A DNA stretch of 64,000 nt from an uncultured Clostridia bacterium (GCA_947627055.1 CANQUS010000005.1:30663-94662); one strand, 5' to 3'; counted from the first letter of the stretch, positions 46,392 to 56,293 are shown. Notes: generated by a model from the sequence alone, not told the origin. Numbers and translations: made by a program.

Positions 46392-46503
46392 TATAAGTTT
46401 ATCTGTAATATTGCATTTTTTAGATATTTATTTTATAAAATATTGTTATTTTTTAAGTTTGGTTGTTTTTACAGTTGATTTGTTATACATTTTTTCTTCA
46501 TTC

Positions 46504-46519
46504 TACATCAGAATGTAGT
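46504..46519. promoter_or_regulatory. Palindromic operator O1
   Basis: CTACAT-CAGA-ATGTAG, a perfect 6-bp dyad, resembling BlaI-type TACAnnTGTA sites. It is one of two sites in the divergent promoter region. Confidence 0.6.
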
Positions 46520-46538
46520 AGATTTCTTTTTATTGTAC

Positions 46539-46554
46539 TACGTTCTAATGTAGA
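46539..46554. promoter_or_regulatory. Palindromic operator O2
   Basis: CTACGT-TCTA-ATGTAG, one mismatch from a perfect dyad, 35 bases centre-to-centre from O1. The whole O1-O2 block is itself an 18-bp inverted repeat. It lies ~50 bases before the HTH gene start. Confidence 0.6.
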
Positions 46555-46602
46555 AGTCAAGCATTATTATGAATGTTATTCTCAAGTAAGAGGTGATTAC
46601 TG

Positions 46603-46860
46603 ATGAAAAAGCGGCCTAACCTAAACTATTCAGGGATAGTGTTTAAATTAGCCGATGTAATGAAGGAAAGGGGCTACTCGAAAAACAAGCTCTGTGTAAG
46701 GTGTAATCTTCGCTTTGAAACGGTACAGGGCTATTATAATGGCGATATAAGCCGAGTCGATCTATACGTTCTCGCCGCCATATGCAGGGAGCTTGACTGC
46801 AAAGTCGAGGACATCATTGAGTACCATCCTGAACTTGACCAAAGCTCTATAGCAACATGA
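46603..46860 (+). CDS. Small Cro/CI-type HTH protein
   Basis: An 85-residue XRE-family DNA-binding domain (LADVMKERGYSKNKLCVRCN as helices 1-3, ISRVDLYVLAAICRELDCKVEDI as helices 4-5, cited by ISRVDLYVLAAICRELDC). Such single-domain proteins are common regulators. AAGAGGTGA precedes the ATG. It may bind O1/O2 upstream, which would give autoregulation and control of the divergent gene. Repeat-element copy 3 follows within ten bases. Confidence 0.8.
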   Translation: MKKRPNLNYSGIVFKLADVMKERGYSKNKLCVRCNLRFETVQGYYNGDISRVDLYVLAAICRELDCKVEDIIEYHPELDQSSIAT

Positions 46861-46869
46861 AAAACAGAT

Positions 46870-47220
46870 GGAACTGTCACGCTAAGATTCGAGAAATAAA
46901 CACACTACACGCAGTCAAAATTCAGTTTTAGGTCAAGCCTTTTCATAAGGCTTGCGGTTTCCAAAGGCAGAGCCTTTGGTTGCCGTCCGCAGACGGCGAA
47001 ATCTTTAACTTGAGAAGAACTCCGCAAGGGTGAATTTCAAAAACAGTCCGGCGGACTGTTTTTGAAAGAGGGACGCCCTGCGATAGAGGGCGTCCCTGCT
47101 GACGGTTCGTAATATCTCACCTCGCCGCCTGTAGCGGCGATATTTATTTTGTGTAGTATTTCAGAACTATAACAAAAGGGGCATCGCATTAAGTCTGTTA
47201 AAACTTAATGCGACAGCTCC
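46870..47220. mobile_element. Multi-hairpin inverted-repeat element, copy 3
   Basis: It begins GGAACTGTCACGCTAAG and ends CTTAATGCGACAGCTCC. Inside are AAGGCAGAGCCTT, GCCGTCCGCAGACGGC, AACAGTCCGGCGGACTGTT and GGACGCCC..GGGCGTCC hairpins. The right end forms a further long hairpin (GGGGCATCGCATTAAG with CTTAATGCGAC). No ORF is associated. It separates the HTH gene from ribF. Confidence 0.8.
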
Positions 47221-47275
47221 ATCCATTTTAAATTATATTTTTGATCTGGTCTTATGCTCAATACTACTTTTCTGA

Positions 47276-48172
47276 CTATATATGCCTTGAGGCGTCGGCA
47301 AGTATCTGCTTTTTCAGCTCGTCTACCGACGCGAATTTTTTTTCGCCGCGTATAAACGAGACAAGACGGACATCGACTATTTTACCGTATAAATCGCCCG
47401 AAAAGCCGAGTATCCATGTTTCGGAAACAGGCTTGTCACTGCCAACTGTAGGCTTAACGCCGATATTTGTAATGCCTCGATATTCAACGCCTTCAACGGT
47501 AACGAGCGAGGCGTATGCCCCAAACATAGGCAAACAAAAATCTTCGGGGAACGCCTGATTTATTGTCGGTATTCCAATAGTGCGCCCAAGCTGTCTGCCA
47601 TGCACGACCTTGAGAGAATAGCCGTACCTTCTGCCGAGCATATCGTTTGCCGACTGTATATCGCCGCTTTGCAGGGCATTTCTAATCCTGCTTGAGCCTA
47701 TAGCATCAGCCTTATAAATAATGGGATCTCTCACTATTACTTCACAGTTAAGCCTGCCGCATATATCCGCAAGTGTATCAGCATCAGCTCCGCCGCCTTT
47801 GCCAAAACAATAATTAAAGCCGCATACTACGCCTCGGCACTTCAGCTTATCAATGAGGACCGTCTTTACAAATTCCTCCCCCGACATATCCATGACCTCT
47901 GAAAAATCAACTATATAGAGAATATCGACTCCCGCCCTCTCGATAAGGGCGCGCTTTTCATGATCAGTCGTGAGAAGCATATCGGGTTCTCCGGTCAGGA
48001 CGCTTTTAGGTCTGCGCGAAAATGTAAAAACGCAGGATTTAACGCCAAGCCTTTGCGCTCCCCTCACCGTTTCCTCGATAACATCTGTATGACCAAGATG
48101 TATCCCGTCAAAAAATCCGAGCGCAGTGAACGTCTCACTTTCCGACGGAGATAAATTATAAATTACTTTCAT
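47276..48172 (-). CDS. ribF: Bifunctional riboflavin kinase / FAD synthetase
   Basis: RibF turns riboflavin into FMN and FAD. The N-terminal FAD synthetase has GFFDGIHLGH and FSRRPKSV, then GSSRIRNALQSGDI; the C-terminal kinase has GRTIGIPTINQ (PTxN motif) and GITNIGVKPTVG. ATG 48172 follows a weak GGGTG site; a GTG nine bases upstream is an alternative. It is the last gene of the rimP-ribF series, directly after truB. Confidence 0.95.
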   Translation of the reverse strand: MKVIYNLSPSESETFTALGFFDGIHLGHTDVIEETVRGAQRLGVKSCVFTFSRRPKSVLTGEPDMLLTTDHEKRALIERAGVDILYIVDFSEVMDMSGEEFVKTVLIDKLKCRGVVCGFNYCFGKGGGADADTLADICGRLNCEVIVRDPIIYKADAIGSSRIRNALQSGDIQSANDMLGRRYGYSLKVVHGRQLGRTIGIPTINQAFPEDFCLPMFGAYASLVTVEGVEYRGITNIGVKPTVGSDKPVSETWILGFSGDLYGKIVDVRLVSFIRGEKKFASVDELKKQILADASRHI

Positions 48173-48189
48173 TAAAAACACCCATAATT

Positions 48190-49086
48190 TTAAAATAGCT
48201 TTTTAACGGAAAGCTCGCTTTTTTCTCGGTTCACATAACCAAGACCGAGAAAGGCTTTATCCGAGCCGTAAACGCGATAAAGTGCGCCATTTTCGGCATT
48301 ATCGTCCACGCCCGTCCGCGAGAGCATAAGACCGCCGCCGTTTTTAAAACGCACAGACTGAGCCTCTGTGACCGTGACGGACGGATAGCACATGAATATG
48401 CTGTCTGTTTTATGAAGATATTCATTAAGTCCTCCGCTCACGGAAAGGTCACTCGCTCTCTCAACTGTAACAGCGTCACTGAGCGTATATCCGCAGGCTG
48501 CAACTCTGCACAAGGAGGTCATTACAGCCCCGCAGCCTAAAGCGTTCCCTATATCATCGCAAATACTCCTAATATATGTACCCTTAGAGCATTTAACATA
48601 TATCCTTGCCGACTGTAAGCCCTCATCAAAGCTCAAAAGCTCAAGCTTATGTACAGTCACAGCGCGAGGCTCGCGCTCGACCGATATGCCTCTGCGTGCC
48701 AGCTCATAAAGCCGCACACCGTCCTTAGATACAGCCGAATACATTGGAGGAAGCTGTGTTATATTGCCGCGAAACTGTGGAAGAACGCCATTCAGCTCGT
48801 CCAACGTTACATCGGACATTCCCTCGCTCAGTATCCTTCCCGTAATATCAAGAGTATCGGTCGTTATGCCGAAGCTGAATGAGGCCTCATACTCCTTATC
48901 GCTTTCCGGCAAAAGCGACTGCGCCTTAGTCGCGTTTCCTATCAATATTGGCAGAACTCCTGTCGCCATAGGGTCAAGCGTGCCGGTATGCCCGACTTTT
49001 CTCTCGCCGCATATTTTCCGCATTTTTGCCACGACGTCAAACGAGGTACAGCCGCTTTCCTTGTCGATCACTATAATACCGTTCAT
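48190..49086 (-). CDS. truB: tRNA pseudouridine-55 synthase
   Basis: It makes pseudouridine 55 in the T-loop of tRNAs. The catalytic Asp38 is in GHTGTLDPMATGVLPI, followed by the KEYEASFSFG strand and GTYIRSICDDIG. The start at 49086 has GAGGAAAATAT upstream and overlaps the nrnA stop by four bases. The length is 298 residues. Confidence 0.96.
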   Translation of the reverse strand: MNGIIVIDKESGCTSFDVVAKMRKICGERKVGHTGTLDPMATGVLPILIGNATKAQSLLPESDKEYEASFSFGITTDTLDITGRILSEGMSDVTLDELNGVLPQFRGNITQLPPMYSAVSKDGVRLYELARRGISVEREPRAVTVHKLELLSFDEGLQSARIYVKCSKGTYIRSICDDIGNALGCGAVMTSLCRVAACGYTLSDAVTVERASDLSVSGGLNEYLHKTDSIFMCYPSVTVTEAQSVRFKNGGGLMLSRTGVDDNAENGALYRVYGSDKAFLGLGYVNREKSELSVKKLF

Positions 49087-50036
49087 ATATTTTCCTCGAT
49101 AGCCCTGCATACCGCTCCCGTTATAGCCGACTTTGCTTCATCAAGTGTGCCTTTAATAACACAGCCCGCCGCCGCCTTATGACCGCCGCCGCCAAACTCG
49201 GAGCATATCACTGACGCATCAAGCTCGTCAGTCGTTCTAACGGAAATTTTAAACCTGCCGTTCTCCTGCTCACGCAGAGTAACGCCCGCGACAACACCCT
49301 CTATCTGCCTTGTCATAGAGGAGATGCCCTCCATATCGCTGTCCGACGCATCAGCCGATTTTATCATATCAAGCGTTGTGTATACAACAGCGCACCTGCC
49401 GCCCGCGAAAAACTCCATAGTGTCGAGCGTCCTGCGCTCTATGTCCATGCGGGCGCGTGACTTTGTTTCAAACATAAGCCTGTTTATCATTCCCGACTCC
49501 GCTCCACAGTCTATCATATCAGCAGCGGTGCGGTGAGTTTCAGATGTCACATTCGTATACCTGAAACAGCCTGTATCCGTCGATAACCCCGTGAAAACAG
49601 CATTCGCTATATCCCTGTCCGTTTCCACGCCCATAAGTCTGATAAGCCTTGCTATGATCTGAGCTGTCGCGGCCGCCCCCGGCTCAACATAAAGATCCTT
49701 TGCGTAGTGCGTGTTAGAACCGTGATGATCTATGCAGATGTCAATTTTATCTGCATAAACCGACAGCCTGTCTCCGAGAAGCTGTGTGTCGGCTACATCG
49801 ACGCTCACTATAAATTTCTCGTCAAACTCTACCCTTTTTGCCTTTTCCGTGAAATACGCGTATTTTTGCGGAATAGTGTCGCTGCACTCGACCCTGACAG
49901 CTTTTCCGAGCCTTTGTAATGCTATGCAAAGCGCATATCCGGAACCAATGGTATCTCCGTCGGGTGAACGATGCGTCAATATGAGAATATTATCCTTTTC
50001 CAACAGAGTTTTGGCGACAGCCTCAAGCGTTATCAT
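49083..50036 (-). CDS. nrnA: DHH/DHHA1 phosphoesterase (NrnA-like oligoribonuclease/pAp phosphatase)
   Basis: It degrades nanoRNA and pAp in species lacking Orn. Motifs: THRSPDGDTIGSG (His22, Asp26, Asp28), VDVADT, CIDHHGSN and the DHHA1 GGGGHKAAAG. ATG 50036 lies eight bases after AAGGA, inside the rbfA end (14-base overlap). Its place between rbfA and truB is the usual Firmicute order. Confidence 0.93.
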   Translation of the reverse strand: MITLEAVAKTLLEKDNILILTHRSPDGDTIGSGYALCIALQRLGKAVRVECSDTIPQKYAYFTEKAKRVEFDEKFIVSVDVADTQLLGDRLSVYADKIDICIDHHGSNTHYAKDLYVEPGAAATAQIIARLIRLMGVETDRDIANAVFTGLSTDTGCFRYTNVTSETHRTAADMIDCGAESGMINRLMFETKSRARMDIERRTLDTMEFFAGGRCAVVYTTLDMIKSADASDSDMEGISSMTRQIEGVVAGVTLREQENGRFKISVRTTDELDASVICSEFGGGGHKAAAGCVIKGTLDEAKSAITGAVCRAIEENI

Positions 50037-50385
50037 CTTCATCATCCTTTATATCTTTAAGAATCCTGTTAATATTTGCGCTGTATTCGATAGAATCACT
50101 CGCAACAAATGTCAGCGCGGGAACGTGACGGAGAGTGAGCCTCGAGCCTAACTCATGACGGATGTAGCCTGCTGCGTTCCTGAGAGCCTTGACTGCTTCA
50201 TTGGCGGACTGCATACCGTCCATTGATGTAATATATACCTTACAGTATGAGCCGTCGCCGGAAACTTCGACTCTTAATACACTGATCAGTGAATGGTGAA
50301 GACGCGGGTCTTTCATTTCGCGGAGTATCGCTGTGATCTCACGCATTATATCCTCTGAATTTCTATCTGATTTAAAGCTTTTCAT
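50023..50385 (-). CDS. rbfA: 30S ribosome-binding factor A
   Basis: RbfA helps mature the 16S rRNA 5' end. The 120-residue KH-fold protein has REITAILREMKDPRL and the V-x-V-S-G-D-G pattern, and ends in NINRILKDI. ATG 50385 follows AAGGAGG. In most relatives rbfA follows infB directly; here a methyltransferase and a structured element come between. Confidence 0.93.
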   Translation of the reverse strand: MKSFKSDRNSEDIMREITAILREMKDPRLHHSLISVLRVEVSGDGSYCKVYITSMDGMQSANEAVKALRNAAGYIRHELGSRLTLRHVPALTFVASDSIEYSANINRILKDIKDDEDDNA

Positions 50386-50430
50386 TTTGTGCCTCCTTGG
50401 CGAATAATCATAATTTAAAATCATTAAGCC

Positions 50431-50680
50431 TCAGGTAAAACATTCCAACGCTGACCCAATCACGTCGTGGGACGTGACAAGCCCGGCATAAGTCGGCGAG
50501 TGATCATGATAACGGTAATGATCCCCTCCTGACATAGGGGAATATTTTAATTTAGTTATAACGTCTTGCGTGTTGAGTACACCGCCCGATAAACAAGCAA
50601 AGCCCATAAAGGTATCAACTAAGGCAGTGAAACGAAGCCCGCCGCACTTGCGAAATAGCGGCAACATCTAATTGCTATTA
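50431..50680 (-). other. Highly structured non-coding stretch (element copy 3)
   Basis: The minus strand holds successive stems TCCCCT/AGGGGA, GATCAT/ATGATC, GCCGAC..GCCGG and TCACGTC/GACGTGA (50458-50560), preceded by GCCGC/GCGGC near 50640-50665. A GGGGATCATTACCGTTATCA block matches the element at 770-870 over much of its length. The 78-codon frame across it has no family resemblance. It may be a leader RNA of rbfA, or an IS200/IS605-type end with guide-RNA-like structure, since the plus strand contains GGCAGTGAAACGAAGCCC. I cannot decide between these. Confidence 0.45.
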
Positions 50681-50684
50681 TCTC

Positions 50685-51452
50685 CTATTTCCTCGCAAGA
50701 TATAAATCCATATTATCATAAACAGTAATGGTATTTCCAAATGAAATTATAGCTGCTTTAAGCTCCCTCTCAAGCTTCAGCCTGACATCCTCATCTAAAG
50801 CCATATGGTCGGAATAGGTATTTAAAAGTGAAATATAATCATCGGAATCAAATGTCCGTGTTTTATGATACAGCTTCATCTGTACATCACTAAATCCATA
50901 AACGTTCAAGCTTTCTATTATTTTCGCGAATATTTTTTCATTGTTTTCGACAGGTTTATTCTCCGAAGGCCGATAAACGCTGTATATTCTTTGTATTTCA
51001 CAATGCAGCGGATCATCCGCTTTAGCCGCAAATGGTCTGTTCCAAAACAGCGCGACAGTCCCATTATTTTTTAACAGGCTATACACCTTATTAAAACCTA
51101 TATTTTCGGGTATCCAATGAAATGCTGTAGCGGAGTACACTATATCAAAGCTGCCGACCCTGCCGTTATAGTCCTCAAACGAACAGTTTTTTACACTGAA
51201 GCCTTCATAACCCTTATACCTTTCAAAAACAAATCTCGCCATATTATCCCCAAGCTCAACGCCCTCGACCTTACACCCAATATCAAGAAACGGCTTTGTC
51301 GCCTGCCCTGTTCCTATCCCTATTTCCAAGGCTTTTGAGTCTTTCTTAATATCCGAATACCGCATAATATCATCAAACAATTCTTTGCAATAGCGTGGCC
51401 GAAATTTGTCATATTTTACCGCATCCGCATTAAAAGAAAATCTCTTATCCAA
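50685..51452 (-). CDS. Class I SAM-dependent methyltransferase
   Basis: A 255-residue protein with the SAM-binding motif I ALEIGIGTGQATKPF, acidic EGVELG, and motif SFDIVYSATAFHWI. It is of the UbiE/small-molecule type; the substrate is unknown. The start is TTG at 51452, with AAAGGAG upstream. A terminator precedes it and a structured element follows, so it seems to be an insertion in the infB-rbfA interval. Confidence 0.83.
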   Translation of the reverse strand: MDKRFSFNADAVKYDKFRPRYCKELFDDIMRYSDIKKDSKALEIGIGTGQATKPFLDIGCKVEGVELGDNMARFVFERYKGYEGFSVKNCSFEDYNGRVGSFDIVYSATAFHWIPENIGFNKVYSLLKNNGTVALFWNRPFAAKADDPLHCEIQRIYSVYRPSENKPVENNEKIFAKIIESLNVYGFSDVQMKLYHKTRTFDSDDYISLLNTYSDHMALDEDVRLKLERELKAAIISFGNTITVYDNMDLYLARK

Positions 51453-51473
51453 AATCAGCTTTCACTCCTTTTA

Positions 51474-51499
51474 CAAAAATACGGCGGCTCACGCCGCCG
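51474..51499 (-). terminator. Terminator after infB
   Basis: Minus-strand GGCGGC-GTGA-GCCGCC, then TATTTTTGT. It should end most infB transcripts before the methyltransferase, so rbfA would need its own promoter or readthrough. Confidence 0.85.
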
Positions 51500-51600
51500 C
51501 ATTGTGACCTTTGCCGATCAGTTATCAAACCTTGTTTTGGGACTGTTTCACACAAGACACTGAAAAGGCTTATATGAGGCTTTAAGTTTGTTTTGTATTT

Positions 51601-53973
51601 TTATTCCGTATATTCCTGCATCTCAAATACCTCGAATATATCGCCTTCCTTCAGATCGCTGAAACGTTCCAAGGTAATGCCGCACTCAAATCCCGCGCTT
51701 ACCTCCTTGACAGAATCCTTAAACCTCTGCAGGGAAGCTATCTTGTCATCAGCAATAACGATACCATCTCTGACTACACGAACATCCGCGCCTCGAGTGA
51801 CCTTGCCAGAAAGCACATATGAGCCCGCGACGATACCGACATTCGTGATCTTATATATAGTGCGGCATTCGACTCTGCCGAGGTCTACCTCCCGTACCTT
51901 TGGTTCGAGCATACCCTTCATAGCCGCCTGTATCTCCTCTATACAATCATAGATAACTCTATACAGGCGCATATCCACTCCGTCCCTCTCCGCATTTTCA
52001 GCCGCGACGGGATCGGGACGGACATTAAAGCCTACTATAATAGCGTTCGATGCGGACGCGAGCATGACGTCGGATTCTCTTATCGCTCCTACTCCGCCGT
52101 GAATAACATTTACTCTAACCTCATCGTTTGAGAGCTTCTCAAGCGACTGTCTGACAGCTTCGACCGAGCCTTGAACGTCGGCTTTGACTATGACCTTAAG
52201 CTCCTTGACCTCACCGAGCTGCATCTGGTCAAAGAGATTGTCGAGCGTGACCTTAGTTCTGTTGCCCCACATTTCCTCCTTTTGCTTTTCGCGACGCTGC
52301 TCTACAAGCTCTCTCGCAAGTCTTTCATCGGAAACCGCGTTAAATACATCACCGCCCGACGGTACATCGTCAAGACCTGTTATCTCAACAGGGATAGACG
52401 GACCGGCCTCCGTGACCTTCTCGCCGTTTTCATTTGTCATGGCTCTAACACGTCCGACGGCTGTTCCCGCAACGATAATATTGCCGACTCTGAGTGTGCC
52501 GTTTTGAACAAGGACTGTCGCAATAGGACCTCTGCCCTTATCAAGACGTGCCTCTATAACAGTACCCTTCGCGGGGCGGTCAGGATTAGCCTTCAGTTCT
52601 TTGATCTCCGCGACAAGCGTTACCATCTCGAGAAGATCGTCAAGACCCTCCTTTGTGTGAGCCGACACGGGAATAACGGGAGTATCTCCGCCCCATTCCT
52701 CCGGAACAATGTCATACTCGGTGAGCTGCTGCTTTACCAACTCAGGGTTTGCTCCCGGCTTATCCATTTTATTTATGGCGACTATTACGGAAACTCCCGC
52801 AGCCTTAGCATGATTTATAGCCTCGACTGTCTGCGGCATGATACCGTCGTCCGCCGCGACGACGAGTATCGCAATATCCGTGACCTGAGCGCCCCTCGCT
52901 CTCATGGTTGTAAACGCCTCGTGTCCGGGAGTATCGAGGAATGTAATATCTTTGCCGTTTACATTTACTCTGTAAGCGCCGATATGCTGTGTAATGCCTC
53001 CAGCTTCACCGGAGGCTACGTTCGCGTGACGGATAGCATCAAGAATAGACGTCTTGCCGTGGTCAACGTGACCCATAACTACAACAACGGGAGCACGCGG
53101 AACGAGGTTTTCGTCATCGTCCTCGCTGTCGTCTATAATGCGCTCCTCGATAGTAACAACGACCTCCTTCTCGATCTTAGCGTGGAACTCCATCGCGGCC
53201 AGAGACGCCGTATCAAAATCAATAACATCGTTGACGGTCACCATCGTACCCAGCATCATGAGCTTTTTGATCACCTCTGCGGCAGTAGCCTTCAGCCTCA
53301 GCGCTAGCTCACCAACTGTAATCTCATCAGGTATGGAAACAGTGATAGGTTTAGCCTTTCTTTCCGCTGCAATTCTTTTGAGACGCTCGGCTTCTGTTTC
53401 TCTCTTTGCTCCTCTCGGCTTACCTCGCTGCTGGGAGCGCTGTGTGATTTTTTGCTTCTGAGATGTATTTACATTTTTGCTCAGCTTTTCGCTCGCCATG
53501 CGATCATATTTTTCATTATAGCGCTCTATGTCCACCTGAGCCGCTCTCGTATTGATAACTCTGCCGCGTGACCGCTCCTGCTCCACAACGGTTTCCTCGG
53601 GCTTCGCGCCCTGAACGGGAGTCGGTCTTTTATCCTGCTTTTTCTGTGGATTTTGAGGATTCTGAGGCTTTTTCTTTTGCGCCTGCTTAGGCTCGTTTTT
53701 AGGAGCGGATACTTTTTCTTCCTTATGCTTTTTGGCTTCCTCGGTTTTTCTTTCACGTTCTTCGATAGCCTTATCTCTTACGGCATAATACTCGTCAAAG
53801 CTCTCCACCTGATTCTTTTGTGTAAAATACTCGAATACTGCATTAAGCTCGTCATCACTGAGAACATTTCCGCTTTTTTTAGTAACTCCGCAGCATTCCT
53901 TGATCGCCTCTATAACAGCCTTACTCGGAACATTAAGATCCTTGGCTATTTCGTTCACTTTATATTTAATCAT
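51601..53973 (-). CDS. infB: Translation initiation factor IF-2
   Basis: IF-2 is the GTPase that places initiator tRNA on the 30S subunit. It has an N-terminal IF2_N domain, a long Lys/Glu/Pro/Gln-rich linker (~80-200), then G1 GHVDHGKTS near residue 300, G3 DTPGHEAFT and G4 NKMDKPGAN. The C-terminal C2 domain is present. The length (790 residues) is normal. AGGAGG precedes the ATG. Confidence 0.98.
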   Translation of the reverse strand: MIKYKVNEIAKDLNVPSKAVIEAIKECCGVTKKSGNVLSDDELNAVFEYFTQKNQVESFDEYYAVRDKAIEERERKTEEAKKHKEEKVSAPKNEPKQAQKKKPQNPQNPQKKQDKRPTPVQGAKPEETVVEQERSRGRVINTRAAQVDIERYNEKYDRMASEKLSKNVNTSQKQKITQRSQQRGKPRGAKRETEAERLKRIAAERKAKPITVSIPDEITVGELALRLKATAAEVIKKLMMLGTMVTVNDVIDFDTASLAAMEFHAKIEKEVVVTIEERIIDDSEDDDENLVPRAPVVVVMGHVDHGKTSILDAIRHANVASGEAGGITQHIGAYRVNVNGKDITFLDTPGHEAFTTMRARGAQVTDIAILVVAADDGIMPQTVEAINHAKAAGVSVIVAINKMDKPGANPELVKQQLTEYDIVPEEWGGDTPVIPVSAHTKEGLDDLLEMVTLVAEIKELKANPDRPAKGTVIEARLDKGRGPIATVLVQNGTLRVGNIIVAGTAVGRVRAMTNENGEKVTEAGPSIPVEITGLDDVPSGGDVFNAVSDERLARELVEQRREKQKEEMWGNRTKVTLDNLFDQMQLGEVKELKVIVKADVQGSVEAVRQSLEKLSNDEVRVNVIHGGVGAIRESDVMLASASNAIIVGFNVRPDPVAAENAERDGVDMRLYRVIYDCIEEIQAAMKGMLEPKVREVDLGRVECRTIYKITNVGIVAGSYVLSGKVTRGADVRVVRDGIVIADDKIASLQRFKDSVKEVSAGFECGITLERFSDLKEGDIFEVFEMQEYTE

Positions 53974-53977
53974 ATAA

Positions 53978-54295
53978 TCAATTTCCTCCTATCTTATCTT
54001 CACAAAGCATAATAAGCTTATTCGCAAAGCCCTCGTCGTCAACCGAGATAATACCCGAGGTTTTCCCGATCGCCATACCCATATGATTCATGGAAATATC
54101 GAGAGAGATAACCTTAATCCCCGTGCGTTCAACTATATTGGTTATCTTTTTTCGGGAACGCTCCGAGAGATCCTCGCAAAGAAGGAGCAGCTTGGATCTT
54201 CCGTGAATTATCGCGTCAACTGACGGGTCAAATCCGAGTGAAAGCTTCCCCGCGCGTCGTGCTAAACCGAGAAACGACAAGATCCTTTCATTCAT
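53978..54295 (-). CDS. L7Ae-family ribosomal protein YlxQ
   Basis: A 105-residue L7Ae/L30e-fold RNA-binding protein ([20 protein letters not shown], cited by [13 protein letters not shown]; later [15 protein letters not shown]). YlxQ proteins bind K-turn RNAs. The ATG at 54295 follows GAGGAACTC and overlaps ylxR by eight bases. Confidence 0.9.
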   Translation of the reverse strand: MNERILSFLGLARRAGKLSLGFDPSVDAIIHGRSKLLLLCEDLSERSRKKITNIVERTGIKVISLDISMNHMGMAIGKTSGIISVDDEGFANKLIMLCEDKIGGN

Positions 54296-54587
54296 TTGCG
54301 AGTTCCTCCTCAAGACGTTTGTATATTTCATCCGATATTTTGCACGAGAACGCTTTCTCAAGCCGTCTCGCCTTTTTCGCAGAGGTAAGGCACGTCTTAT
54401 TGCGGCAAATATAAGCTCCTCGACCCGGTTTTTTGCCGGTCATGTCAACAGAGATCTCACCAAAGGATATAACCACTCCGTTTTCGTCTTTCAGGTCGGG
54501 AGTCTTGACTATTCGTATCAGTTCCCGCTTATCCTTCATTTCACCGCAGCCGGTACACTTCCTTAAGGGAATTTTTTTTAGGCGCAT
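54288..54587 (-). CDS. YlxR (DUF448) RNA-binding protein
   Basis: A 99-residue protein with RKCTGCGEMKDKRELIRIV (Cys11, Cys14) and GRGAYICRNKTCL. YlxR family members bind nucleic acid and have been linked to RNase P. ATG 54587 follows GGAGG; the long upstream frame overlaps the nusA end and is not used. Confidence 0.9.
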   Translation of the reverse strand: MRLKKIPLRKCTGCGEMKDKRELIRIVKTPDLKDENGVVISFGEISVDMTGKKPGRGAYICRNKTCLTSAKKARRLEKAFSCKISDEIYKRLEEELANE

Positions 54588-54685
54588 TTCCTTTACCTCC
54601 TGCCTCATCATAAAGGGTGCATAATCGCTTTTTGCTCGTTCCGATCGGTTCAAGACAACGCAGCTTAGCCTGTCATACAGCAGAC

Positions 54686-55789
54686 TCAATCGTCAAGTCC
54701 GTCGCCAATATACTTTTCATCCTCAAGAGCTTCCTCCTCATCCTCACCGAAGAATCCGCTCTCGGGACGAATATCAATTTTCCAACCTGTAAGCTTTGCC
54801 GCGAGCCTTGCATTCTGACCTTTGTTCCCGATCGCCAGTGAAAGCTGGTTGTCAGGGACGGTCGCCCTACACTCCTTCAGTCCTGTCGGGTCTATCTCGA
54901 CCTTGAGAACCTCCGCAGGCGAAAGTGAAGCGGCAACAAACTTTTTCGGATCCTCACTGTACTCTACGACGTCTATCTTCTCACCGGCAAGCTCGTTTAC
55001 GATTGCGCTGACTCTCACACCACGGGGGCCGATGCATGCTCCGCGCGGATCGACATTTTCGTCGCGACTGTATACGGCCAGCTTTGTTCTCGAACCTGCT
55101 TCTCTTGAAACAGACTTTATCTCAACTATGCCGTCGTAGATCTCGGGAACCTCTTTCTCAAACAGACGCTTAACAAAGTCCGGATGTGTTCTCGAAATTA
55201 TAACTCTCGGACCTTTCTCGCTGCTCTTGACATCCGCGACATAAACCTTTATTGTATCACCCTCGTTGATGACCTCGCCCGCGACCTGCTCACTTTTCGG
55301 GAGAACAGCCTCCGCCTTTCCTATGCGCAGTGTAGCGTTGCCGCTCTTTGGGTCGACTTTCTCAACATGAGCAGAAACGATTTCATGGCTCTTGCTCTGG
55401 AACTCCATAAGCACCTGACTTTTTTCTCCGTCGCGAATACCCTGACGAATCGTATTTCTTGCGACCTGAACAGCGATCCTTCCGAATTGCTTCGGGTCAA
55501 GCCTTACGCCTATCTTATCCTCGATCTGAACCGAAGCGTCTATCGCACGCGCGTCGTTTAAAGAGATCTCATAATTGGGGTCAAAGACCTCCTCTACGAC
55601 TTCTTTATTGAGATATACCTCAAACTTTCCCGTTTCGGGATCCATCTCTACCCTTGTGTCATTATTTCCGCCGTATGCGCTCTTGCAGGCGACAAGTATA
55701 GATTTTTCTATCTGTGAAAGCATATAGTCAACAGGTATACCCTTTTCCTTTTCAAGAAGCTTCAACGCTTCAAAAAGCTCTGTATTCAT
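54686..55789 (-). CDS. nusA: Transcription factor NusA
   Basis: NusA modulates pausing, termination and antitermination. It has an N-terminal RNAP-binding domain, the S1 domain (~135-200) and KH domains with GACIGPRGVRVSAIVNELAG, cited by GACIGPRGVRVS, and GNKGQNARLAAKLTGW, and a short acidic end. The length (367 residues) is the short Firmicute form. GGAGG lies ten bases before the ATG. Confidence 0.97.
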   Translation of the reverse strand: MNTELFEALKLLEKEKGIPVDYMLSQIEKSILVACKSAYGGNNDTRVEMDPETGKFEVYLNKEVVEEVFDPNYEISLNDARAIDASVQIEDKIGVRLDPKQFGRIAVQVARNTIRQGIRDGEKSQVLMEFQSKSHEIVSAHVEKVDPKSGNATLRIGKAEAVLPKSEQVAGEVINEGDTIKVYVADVKSSEKGPRVIISRTHPDFVKRLFEKEVPEIYDGIVEIKSVSREAGSRTKLAVYSRDENVDPRGACIGPRGVRVSAIVNELAGEKIDVVEYSEDPKKFVAASLSPAEVLKVEIDPTGLKECRATVPDNQLSLAIGNKGQNARLAAKLTGWKIDIRPESGFFGEDEEEALEDEKYIGDGLDD

Positions 55790-55810
55790 TTTTCAAAAAC
55801 CTCCATCATT

Positions 55811-56293
55811 TTATAATAAAAAATCATCCAACTTTATATAAACCGCATTTTTTTTCTGAATCGTTATTTTTTTATCGCCCTCAAGCATTATTGTAATATT
55901 TTCCTTATCATGGGACAGGAGAGTTCCTTTAAACTCCCTGATCCCGTTTTCGTTCGGGCGAATCAGCTTTACCATTACAGGCGCACCGAGGAACGCTTCA
56001 AAATGCTCATCGCGGACAAGCTCACGTTCTATCCCCGGAGAAGAGACCTCGAGGCAGTAATTCTGCTCGATCGGGTCGAGCCTGTCGAGCGGTTCGTCTA
56101 TTGCTCGGCTCATCGCCTCACAGTCATCTATTGTAACTCCCTCCGGCTTATCTATAAATATCCTCAGATACCATACAGCGCCCTCCTTTAAAAACCTGAC
56201 ATCCCAAAGGCTCAGCCCAAGCTCCTCGGCTATCGGCTCAGCCAGCTCCCATACAAGGGAAACCGTATTACCCTGTTTTTTCTTTTCCGCCAT
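55811..56293 (-). CDS. rimP: Ribosome maturation factor RimP
   Basis: RimP assists 30S assembly. The 160-residue protein has WDVRFLKEGAVWYLRIFID, then RAIDEPLDRLDPI and YCLEVSSPGIER. ATG 56293 follows GGGAGG. It is the first gene of the operon. Confidence 0.95.
   Translation of the reverse strand: MAEKKKQGNTVSLVWELAEPIAEELGLSLWDVRFLKEGAVWYLRIFIDKPEGVTIDDCEAMSRAIDEPLDRLDPIEQNYCLEVSSPGIERELVRDEHFEAFLGAPVMVKLIRPNENGIREFKGTLLSHDKENITIMLEGDKKITIQKKNAVYIKLDDFLL

Noticed and set aside
50431..50667. 78-codon minus ORF between the methyltransferase and rbfA
   Set aside because: The sequence is dominated by successive perfect stems and has no ribosome site; a structured non-coding element explains it better.
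52171..53307. A 378-codon open frame on the plus strand opposite infB
   Set aside because: It is entirely antisense to a well-supported IF-2 gene, has no ribosome site and matches no family; it reflects infB codon bias.
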